Source: Symbiodinium natans
Taxonomy: Eukaryota > Sar > Dinophyceae > Suessiales > Symbiodiniaceae
Assembly (NCBI GenBank): GCA_905221605.1
Contig: CAJNDS010001473.1
Span: 1-17,486, forward strand
Reading direction: 5' to 3'
Length of the DNA stretch: 17,486 nucleotides
The translations under genes were made by a program, and so were the position numbers. A model generated the notes under the pieces. That model was given only the letters and a program-made list of their open reading frames with translations. It was not told where the DNA came from and did no database searches. Numbering within the stretch: the stretch's first letter is position 1; each line of letters begins with the position of its first letter. Positions 8,001-16,545 of the stretch are shown piece by piece.

Positions 8001-8413
8001 TGCTGAAGAGATACGAAAAGAAGAGCTCATGATTCTTTCTCATTTCTTCTTCTTTATCATTCCCATATGAGTAAAGAAGAAAGATTAGGAGAGAGAGCCC
8101 TGCGGCAATTCCTGTTTTGGGCGGAAGAAAAGAAACAAAGAGATAATAAGAGAGAAGAACGAATAAGAAGGTGCCGGGAACGAAGATGGAAACTGCTCCT
8201 TCACCCTGGTCTATCGCTTCCTTTTCGAATTTTTTCGGAAGGAAGATCGAAGAAGATAGTGGGCAAAAAGGAATGAAGTGCCCGTTGAAGGGAGAAAGTC
8301 AAAGGGATGCCCCCCGCATCTTTCAAATTTTGATAAGAATGCAAGCGCCAGCAGAGAAGAAAGGAAGAGAGAACAACGAGGAAAGAGCGGAAACCGAGGA
8401 GATTAGGAGCCAG
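8001..8413 (+). repeat. Partial, diverged leading copy of the GA-rich satellite
   Basis: It contains the monomer start (GATTCTTTCTCATTTCTTCT at 8030), a degraded CAATTCC segment, then AAAGGGATGCCCCC near 8302 and GATAAGAATGCAAGC near 8331. These match the order in later monomers (for example 12220-12410) but are more diverged. It passes straight into full copy 1 at the GTTTCCCTGATTGATT boundary. Confidence 0.65.
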
Positions 8414-10643
8414 GTTTCCCTGATTGATTCTCGTCACTTTTCTCTGTTTTGGGAAGGTAAAGGGCTTTATATCTCCCACCTCTCTTGTCTTTTTGGTTGG
8501 AGTGAGAAAATTTCAAGAAAAGCGAAAGGAAAAGTGAGAGGAAGAAAGCCCTCCTTCCATTCTGAAAAATCTACAGATTTAGAGACAGGAATAGGGGACA
8601 ATATGGAAATGATTCTTTCTTATTTCTTCACGTTGTCTCCTTTCCCTATATGACTCCCTTGCGATTTCCCTTTTGGTTGAAGTGAGAAGAGACAAAAGAA
8701 AAGTGAAAGGAAAAGTGAGAAGAAGAAAGGACGCAGAGATAGGAATGGAAAAACTCAGAAGAGACACAGTCTCAGACAAGATAATTTGCTGACTTGTGAT
8801 TGCGTGGCTGCCTTGGCAAGAGTTGTTGCTGGAATGGCTTTTGGGAAGAAAGTCGGAGGTGCACTTTTCGATCCAGGCGTGTTTCGCGAGCCGCAGCTTC
8901 TGGCCTTCTCTTGCTTGGGCGTGGCCAAGCGCCAGGAGCAGAAATGCTGCGTTTTTCAAGTTTCAAATTCGTTTCTGTAGTTTCAGACTTGTTGCAAAAT
9001 AGTTTCAAAATCCAGTTGCAAAATCGTTGTTAAGGGGAAACTGCGTTTTTCTACGCGCAATTGCAAAACATGCAGAAGTTCTGGTTTTCAACAAGCGCGG
9101 ACAGAAATTGCAGCTCCTCCTTAACAGCGATATTTCAACTGGATTTTGAAACTGGTTTGAAACTGACTTGAGACTAATTTGAAACCATGGAAACGATTTT
9201 GAAACTCGAAACACTACCATATTCCGGACTTTCTGCCCCCCTCCTGGCCCCTCACATATGGCCCTCACGCACGAGAAGTTGACGTTGGTCAGGCGTGACT
9301 AGAGACCAGAGCTTCCGAAAGCTTGCCAATCTCCGGACAGTAGAAAAAGAGGAATGTGTGGAATGATTCTTTCCTAGTTCTTCATCTTCTTTCTCCTTTC
9401 CCCATGTATGAGAAAAGAAGACAGACAAGGAGAGAGCCTCCTGCAATTAGGAATTTTCCCAGAAGAGAAAGCGAAAGGGATGCCCCCGCAACTTTCACGT
9501 TTTTGAGAAAAATGTAAGCACCAAAAGAGAAGAGAAAGGAAAAGAGAACAGCGAGGAAAGAGGCAAGGAAACAGGAGGCAGCCCCTCCGCTTGCTTCTTG
9601 AATGAAAAAGACATCGGAGAAATGGAAACATGAAATTGAGAGGGAAGTTGCGCTTTTCCTTGCTGAAGAACAAAGCAATTCCAAAGAACATGGAAAGCAC
9701 AAGGAATGAACTGGGAAAGGTTGGAAAAGGGATTCTTCCCTCTGACTTTTTTGCTTTTCTTCAATCTGCTATGTAAAGGCCTTATTGTCATCATTGTCTC
9801 TTTTTCTCAGTGGGAAACGTCTCATTTTCTCAGCGGGAAACGCAAAGTGCAAAAAGATAAAAGAAAGAAAGTAGGGAAGAGTTGGAAGGTTCCTTTTTGT
9901 GGTGAGAAGGTAGTCGGAAAGCAACAGGAGACTTCTCTTTCATTCTGTTTATCCCTACCTCTTATAATTTTTTGGGAAGCAAGAGGGAAGAACATACGCG
10001 GATAGGAAGGCAGCCTTTCTTTGATGGGGAAAAGGAAAGGGATGCACTGCCCCCTCAATTTTCATGTTGATAAGAATGTAAGCACCAGGAGAGAAGAAAG
10101 GAAGAGAGAATAGCGAGGAAAGAGGCAAGGAAACACATGAGATTAGGAGTCAGGTTCCGGTGATTGATGTTCGTCTCTTGTCTTCTTTTTGAGAAGGTCG
10201 CTTTTGGTTGGAGGAAGAAGTCCGCCTTCCATTTTGAAGAATCTGCAGAGATAGGAATTGAAGAAATCACAAGAGACACGGATAGAGGACATTATAGACA
10301 TGATTCTTTCTTATTCATTCATCTTCTTTCTTCTTTCCCTATTTGAACACAGAACAAAGACAGGGAGAGAGAGCCTCCTGCAATTGGGAATTTCCCCGAA
10401 GAGACAAAGTGAAAGGGATGTGCCCCGCACCTTTCACACTTTTGAGAAGAATGTAAGCAACAGAAGAGAAGAGAAAGGAACTCATAATAGTGAGCAGGGA
10501 GGCGAGGAAAGACTGGAGGCAGACCTTCTTTCCGGTTGAGCAGGACGAAAACAAGAGAATGTAAGATGTAAGTCGGGAGGGAGGCTGGTAGCCGTTCCTT
10601 TCTTTTCCGAACCAAAGACAAAGAGGAAGGAAGGCAGGATAGG
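8414..10643 (+). repeat. GA-rich satellite, higher-order copy 1
   Basis: This 2230 bp copy starts at GTTTCCCTGATTGATT and ends at GGCAGGATAG. It contains three monomer starts (GATTCTTTC... at about 8608, 9364 and 10301), one fold-back (8948-9216) and a tandem 23 bp duplication ending GGGAAAC (9796-9841). Compared with copies 2 and 3 it keeps about 50 bp near 8830-8880 that they lack, and it lacks about 50 bp including GATGCAGCGGACAGG that they keep. It is the most diverged of the three. All reading frames are short and follow the repeat. Confidence 0.85.
8948..9216 (+). repeat. Fold-back (inverted repeat) in copy 1
   Basis: The left arm (about 8948-9035) and right arm (about 9119-9216) are imperfect reverse complements. 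The best core is an 18 bp perfect stem, AGTTTCAAAATCCAGTTG at 9001-9018 against 9136-9153. The arms close with TTAAGG and CCTTAA. The loop of about 83 bp holds CTGCGTTTTTCTACGCGC. It resembles a MITE or fold-back element in architecture, but it shows no transposase and no certain target duplication. Confidence 0.75.
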
Positions 10644-11135
10644 TTTCCGTGATTGATTTTCGTCACCTCTCTATGTTTTGAGAAGGTAAAGGGCGTTCTA
10701 TCTCTCACCCCTCTCCCTTGTCTTCTTGGTTGGAGTGAGAAAATATAAAAAAAAGCGAAAGGAAAAGTGAGAGGGAGAAAGAAGCCCTCCTTCCATTCTG
10801 AAAAATCTGCAGATTTAGAGACAGGAATAGGGGACAATATGGAAATGATTCTTTCTTATTTCTTCACGTTGTCTCCTTTCCCTATATGACTCCCTTGCGA
10901 TTTCCCTTTTGGTTGGAGTGAGAAGAGACAAAAGAAAAGTGAAAGGACAAGTGAGAAGAAGAAAGGATGCAGAGAAAGGAATAGAACAACTCAGAAGAGA
11001 CACAGTCTCAGACAAGATAATTTACTGACTTGTGATTGCGTGGCTGCCTTGGCAAGAGTTGTTGCTGGTTTCGCGAGCCGCGGCTTCTAGCCTCCTCTTG
11101 CTTGGGCGTGGCCAAGCGCCAGGGAGCAGAAATGC

Positions 11136-11414
11136 TGCGTTCTTCAAGTTTCAAATTCGTTTCTGTAGTTTCAGACTAGTTGCAAAACAGTTTCAAAATC
11201 CAGTTGCGAATTCGTTGTTAAGGGGAAACTGCGTTTTTCTACGTGCAATTGCAAAAAATGCAGGAATCTCTAGAGGTTCTGGTTTTCAACAAGCGCGGAC
11301 AGAAATTGCAGCTCCTCCTTAACAGCGATATTTCAACTGGATTTTGAAACTAGTTTGAAACTGACTTGAGACTAATTTGAAACTATGGAAACGATTTTGA
11401 AACTCGAAACACTA
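11136..11414 (+). repeat. Fold-back (inverted repeat) in copy 2
   Basis: This is the same structure as in copy 1, with the perfect core stem at 11189-11206 against 11334-11351. The loop has gained about 10 bp (AATCTCTAGAGG region) relative to copy 1. The stem core is unchanged. Confidence 0.75.
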
Positions 11415-12605
11415 CCATATTCCGGACTTTCTGCCCCCCTCCTGGCCCCTCACATATGGCCCTCACGCACGGGAAGTTGACTTTGGTCAGGCGTGACTAG
11501 AGACCAGAGCTTCCGAAAGCTTGCCAATCTCCGGACAGTAGGAATAGAGGAATGTGTGGAAATGATTCTTTCCTAGTTCTTCATCTTCTTTCTCCTTTCC
11601 CTATGTATGAGAAAAGAAGACAGACAAGGAGAGAGAGCCCCCTGCAATTGGGAATTTCCCCAGAAGAGAGAAAGCGAAAGGGATGCCCCCACAACTTTCA
11701 CGTTTTTCATAAGAATGTAAGCACCAAGAGAGAAGAGAAAGGAAAAGAGAATAGCGAGGAAAGAGGCAAGGAAACACAGGAGGCAGCCCCTCCGCTTGCT
11801 TCTTGAATGAAAAAGACATCGGAGAAATGGAAACATGAAATTGAGAGGGAAGTTGCGCTTTTCCTTGCTGAAGAACAAAGCAATTCCAAAGAACATGGAA
11901 AGCACAAGGAATGAACTGGGAAAGGTAGGGAAAGGGATTCTTCCCTTTTTTTGCTTTCCTTCAATCTGCGATGTAAAGGGAAAAGATGCAGCGGACAGGT
12001 CTGAAAATACAGGCAGGTGATCTTTTTTCCTTATTGTCATCATTGTCTCATTTTCTCAGTGGGAAACGTCTCATTTTCTCAGCGGGAAACGTAAAGTGCA
12101 AAAAGATAAAAGAAAGAAAGTAGGGAAGAGTGGGAAGGTTCCTTTTTGTGGTGAGAAGGTAGTCGGAAAGCAACAGGAGACTCCTCTTTCATTCTGTTTA
12201 CCCCTACCTCTTATAGTCTTTTCGGAAGGAAGAGGGAAGAACATACGCGGATAGGAAGGCAGCCTTTCTTTGATGGGGAAAGGAAAGGGATGCGCTGCCC
12301 CCTCAATTTTCATGTTGATGGGAATGTAAGCACCGGGAGAGAAGAAAGGAAGAGAGAATAGCGAGGAAAGAGGCAAGGAAACACAGGAGATTAGGAGTCA
12401 GGTTCCGGTGATTGATGTTCGTCTCTTGTCTTCTTTTTGAGAAGGTCGCTTTTGGTTGCAGGAAGAAGTCCGCCTTCCATTTTGAAGAATCTGCAGAGAT
12501 AGGAATTGAAGAAATCACAAGAGACACGGATAGAGGACATTATAGACTTGATTCTTTCTTATTTATTCATCTTCTATCTTCATTCCCTATATGAACACAG
12601 AACAA

Positions 12606-12627
12606 AGACAAGGAGAGAGAGCCTCCT
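12606..12627. repeat. Target-site duplication, left copy
   Basis: These 22 bp (AGACAAGG...GCCTCCT) are identical to 12764-12785 and flank the 136 bp insert. Confidence 0.85.
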
Positions 12628-12763
12628 CCTTTCTTGGGGTTTGTAGGACCTGCCCTCCTCATAGGGTTGTAGTGTGGGACCCCTGTGTCCCGTTTGCACA
12701 AGTGGTCACTGCATAGGCCTGAGTATGCCTGGTTTGTGACGTCCCCCGCCTGGATTTTCTGAG
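12628..12763. mobile_element. 136 bp insert with 22 bp target duplication
   Basis: Unrelated sequence (starts CCTTTCTTGGGG, ends GGATTTTCTGAG) interrupts satellite copy 2. The 22 bp before it (12606-12627) and after it (12764-12785) are identical (AGACAAGG...GCCTCCT). Copy 3 has the same site uninterrupted at 15008-15029 and copy 1 has it near 10357, so this is a clean insertion with an empty-site control. Long duplications are typical of target-primed retroposition, which suggests a SINE-like or retroposed small RNA. There is an A-box-like TTGCACAAGTGG at 12694-12705, but no clear B box and no poly-A tail. There are no terminal inverted repeats. The source is unknown. Confidence 0.8.
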
Positions 12764-12785
12764 AGACAAGGAGAGAGAGCCTCCT
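12764..12785. repeat. Target-site duplication, right copy
   Basis: This is the second identical copy of the 22 bp target. After it the satellite resumes with GCAATTGGGAATTTCCCC, as in copies 1 and 3. Confidence 0.85.
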
Positions 12786-13049
12786 GCAATTGGGAATTTC
12801 CCCAGAAGAGACAAAGTGAAAGGGATGTCCCCCGCACCTTTCACACTTTTGAGAAGAATGTAAGCAACAGAAGAGAAGAGAAAGGAACTCATAATAGTGA
12901 GCAGGGAGGCGAGGAAAGACTGGAGGCAGACCTTCTTTCCGGTTGAGCAGGACGAAACAAGAGAATGTAAAGATGTAAGTCGGGAGGGAGGCTGGTAGCC
13001 GTTCCTTTCTTTTCCGAACCAAAGACAAAGAGGAAGGAAGGCAGGATAG

Positions 13050-15293
13050 GTTTCCGTGATTGATTTTCGTCACCTCTCTATGTTTTGAGAAGGTAAAGGG
13101 CGTTCTATCTCTCACCCCTCTCCCTTGTCTGCTTGGTTGGAGTGAGAAAATATAAAGAAAAGCGAAAGGAAAAGTGAGAGGGAGAAAGAAGCCCTCCTTC
13201 CATTCTGAAAAATCTGCAGATTTAGAGACAGGAATAGGGGACAATATGGAAATGATTCTTTCTTATTTCTTCACGTTGTCTCCTTTCCCTATATGACTCC
13301 CTTGCGATTTCCCTTTTGGTTGGAGTGAGAAGAGACAAAAGAAAAGTGAAAGGACAAGTGAGAAGAAGAAAGGATGCAGAGAAAGGAATAGAACAACTCA
13401 GAAGAGACACAGTCTCAGACAAGATAATTTACTGACTTGTGATTGCGTGGCTGCCTTGGCAAATGCTGGTTTCGCGAGCCGCGGCTTCTAGCCTCCTCTT
13501 GCTTGGGCGTGGCCAAGCGCCAGGGAGCAGAAATGCTGCGTTCTTCAAGTTTCAAATTCGTTTCTGTAGTTTCAGACTAGTTGCAAAACAGTTTCAAAAT
13601 CCAGTTGCGAATTCGTTGTTAAGGGGAAACTGCGTTTTTCTACGCGCAATTGAAAAAAATGCAGGAATCTCTAGAGGTTCTGGTTTTCAACAAGCGCGGA
13701 CAGAAATTGCAGCTCCTCCTTAACAGCGATATTTCAACTGGATTTTGAAACTAGTTTGAAACTGACTTGAGACTAATTTGAAACTATGGAAACGAATTTG
13801 AAACTCGAAACACTACCATATTCCGCTTTCTGCCCCCCTCCTGGCCCCTCACATATGGCCCTCACGCACGGGAAGTTGACTTTGGTCAGGCGTGACTAGA
13901 GACCAGAGCTTCCGAAAGCTTGCCAATCTCCGGACAGTAGGAATAGAGGAATGTGTGGAAATGATTCTTTCCTAGTTCTTCATCTTCTTTCTCCTTTCCC
14001 TATGTATGAGAAAAGAAGACAGACAAGGAGAGAGAGCCCCCTGCAATTGGGAATTTCCCCAGAAGAGAGAAAGCGAAAGGGATGCCCCCACAACTTTCAC
14101 GTTTTTCATAAGAATGTAAGCACCAAGAGAGAAGAGAAAGGAAAAGAGAATAGCGAGGAAAGAGGCAAGGAAACACAGGAGGCAGCCCCTCCGCTTGCTT
14201 CTTGAATGAAAAAGACATCGGAGAAATGGAAACATGAAATTGAGAGGGAAGTTGCGCTTTTCCTTGCTGAAGAACAAAGCAATTCCAAAGAACATGGAAA
14301 GCACAAGGAATGTACTGGGAAAGGTAGGGAAAGGGATTCTTCCCTCTGACTTTTTTGCTTTCCTTCAATCTGCGATGTAAAGGGAAAAGATGCAGCGGAC
14401 AGGTTTGAAAATACAGGCAGGTGATCTTTTTTCCTTATTGTCATCATTGTCTCATTTTCTCAGTGGGAAACGTCTCATTTTCTCAGCGGGAAACGTAAAG
14501 TGCAAAAAGATAAAAGAAAGAAAGTAGGGAAGAGTGGGAAGGTTCCTTTTTGTGGTGAGAAGGTAGTCGGAAAGCAACAGGAGACTCCTCTTTCATTCTG
14601 TTTACCCCTACCTCTTATAGTCTTTTCGGAAGGAAGAGGGAAGAACATACGCGGATAGGAAGGCAGCCTTTCTTTGATGGGGAAAGGAAAGGGATGCGCT
14701 GCCCCCTCAATTTTCATGTTGATGGGAATGTAAGCACCGGGAGAGAAGAAAGGAAGAGAGAATAGCGAGGAAAGAGGCAAGGAAACACAGGAGATTAGGA
14801 GTCAGGTTCCGGTGATTGATGTTCGTCTCTTGTCTTCTTTTTGAGAAGGTCGCTTTTGGTTGGAGGAAGAAGTCCGCCTTCCATTGAAGAATCTGCAGAG
14901 ATAGGAATTGAAGAAATCACAAGAGACACGGATAGAGGACATTATAGACTTGATTCTTTCTTATTTATTCATCTTCTATCTTCATTACCTATATGAACAC
15001 AGAACAAAGACAAGGAGAGAGAGCCTCCTGCAATTGGGAATTTCCCCAGAAGAGACAAAGTGAAAGGGATGTCCCCCGCACCTTTCACACTTTTGAGAAG
15101 AATGTAAGCAACAGAAGAGAAGTGAAAGGAACTCATAATAGTGAGCAGGGAGGCGAGGAAAGACTGGAGGCAGACCTTCTTTCCGGGTGAGCAGGACGAA
15201 ACAAGAGAATGTAAAGATGTAAGTCGGGAGGGAGGCTGGTAGCCGTTCCTTTCTTTTCCAAACCAAAGACAAAGAGGAAGGAATGCAGGATAG
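13050..15293 (+). repeat. GA-rich satellite, higher-order copy 3
   Basis: This 2244 bp copy has monomer starts at about 13254, 13961 and 14950, a fold-back at 13537-13814 and the 23 bp duplication at 14449-14494. It carries a 9 bp deletion near 13461 relative to copy 2 and has the uninterrupted insertion site at 15008-15029. The array stops after GCAGGATAG at 15293, where unrelated sequence begins. Confidence 0.9.
13537..13814 (+). repeat. Fold-back (inverted repeat) in copy 3
   Basis: This is the same structure again, nearly identical to copy 2 (same longer loop), with small substitutions such as GAATTTGAAAC in the right arm. The AGTTTCAAAATCCAGTTG core is conserved. Confidence 0.75.
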
Positions 15294-15530
15294 CGCGTAG
15301 GATCGCGTAGGAGAGTACGGTGTGTTTTTGTCATTTTTTGGAGATGATACCGCGGTTTCTGGGTACTCTTTTCTCCTGCATCTGAAGGCATTCTCACGTA
15401 CCGTTTTTTATTTGATTTTATACTACACGGGCCCCCAAAATTGGTCAATTTTTGCGATTTTTTACTATGTTGTAGGATTCTTTGAGCAAATTTTCAGTTT
15501 TTACTGATTCTAAGCTAAAAAAGTACATTT
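15294..15530. other. Junction sequence between the two satellites
   Basis: No gene is seen. It starts with two CGCGTAGGA words (15294-15302 and 15305-15313) directly at the satellite end. It then becomes T-rich, with ACGGTGTGTTTTTGTCATTT near 15318 and TACCGTTTTTTATTTGAT near 15400. It is not related to either flanking satellite. Confidence 0.5.
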
Positions 15531-16545
15531 AAAATTACTAAAATTATTAAAATTATTAATTTCTGCCCTGAGAGGCTCCCGGAAAATTAAAATTATTAAA
15601 CTTATTAAAATTATTAAAATTATTAAAATTATTAAAATTATTAAAATTATTAAAATTATTAAAATTATTAATTTCTGCCCTGAGAGGCTCCCGGAAAATT
15701 AAAATGATTAAAATTATTAAAATTATTAAAATTATTAAAATTATTAATTTCTGCCCTGAGAGGCTCCCGGAAAATTAAAATTATTAAAATTATTAAAAAT
15801 TATTAAAATTATTAAAAATTATTAAAATTATTAAAATTATTAAAATTATTAATTTCTGCCCTGAGAGGCTCCCCGAAAATTAAAATTATTAAAATTATTA
15901 AAATTATTAAAATTATTAATTTCTGCCCTGAGAGGCTCCCGGAAAATTAAAATTATTAAAATTATTAAAATTATTAAAATTATTAAAATTATTAAAATTA
16001 TTAAAATTATTAAAATTATTAAAATTATTATTTTCTGCCCTGAGAGGCTCCCTGAAAATTAAAATTAGAAAAAATATTAAAATTATTAAAATTATTAAAA
16101 TTATTAAAATTATTAATTTCTGCCCTGAGAGGCTCCCGGAAAATTAAAATTTTTAAAATTAATAAAAATTATTAATTTCTGCCCTGAGAGGCTCCCGGAA
16201 AATTAAAATTATTAAAATTATTAAAATTATTAAAATTATGAAAATTATTAATTTCTGCCCTGAGAGGCTCCCCGAAAATTAAAATTATTAAAATTATTAA
16301 AATTATTAAAATTATTAAAATTATTAAAATTATTAATTTCTGCCCTGAGAGGCTCCCGGAAAATTAAAATTATTAAAATTATTAAAATTATTAAAATTAT
16401 TAAAATTATTAAAAAAAATTAAAATTCTTATTTTCTGCCCTGAGAGGCTCCCGGAAAATTAAAATTATTAAAATTATTAAAATTATTAAAATTATTAAAA
16501 TTATTAAAATTATTAAAATTATTAAAAATATTAAAATTATGAAAC
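15531..16545 (+). repeat. AT-rich 9 bp repeat with GC boxes, left arm
   Basis: Tandem AAAATTATT (9 bp) is punctuated by 11 copies of CTGCCCTGAGAGGCTCCCGG or close variants. Boxes start at 15563, 15675, 15751, 15856, 15923, 16035, 16120, 16179, 16255, 16340 and 16435. Seven of ten intervals equal 4 modulo 9. Boxes 4 and 9 share the CCCCG ending, and boxes 6 and 11 share TTATTTT just before the box, so a five-box period of about 400 bp is visible. No coding role is supported. Confidence 0.95.

Larger units (their letters stand above)
10644..13049 (+). repeat. GA-rich satellite, higher-order copy 2
   Basis: This 2406 bp copy (2248 bp without its insertion) has monomer starts at about 10847, 11562 and 12549, a fold-back at 11136-11414 and the 23 bp duplication at 12045-12090. 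It is nearly identical to copy 3 over long stretches, for example 11420-11930 against 13820-14330. It differs from copies 1 and 3 by the inserted element at 12628-12785. Confidence 0.9.

Noticed and set aside
8003-8018. Hammerhead-like core CTGAAGAG...CGAAA
   Set aside because: Stem II would have a single base pair and no stems I or III are apparent.
9374-15448. Many minus-strand frames of 70-225 codons rich in Phe, Ser and Leu, recurring with the satellite period
   Set aside because: They are translations of purine-rich tracts, shift in length between copies through indels, and show no domain or conserved start.
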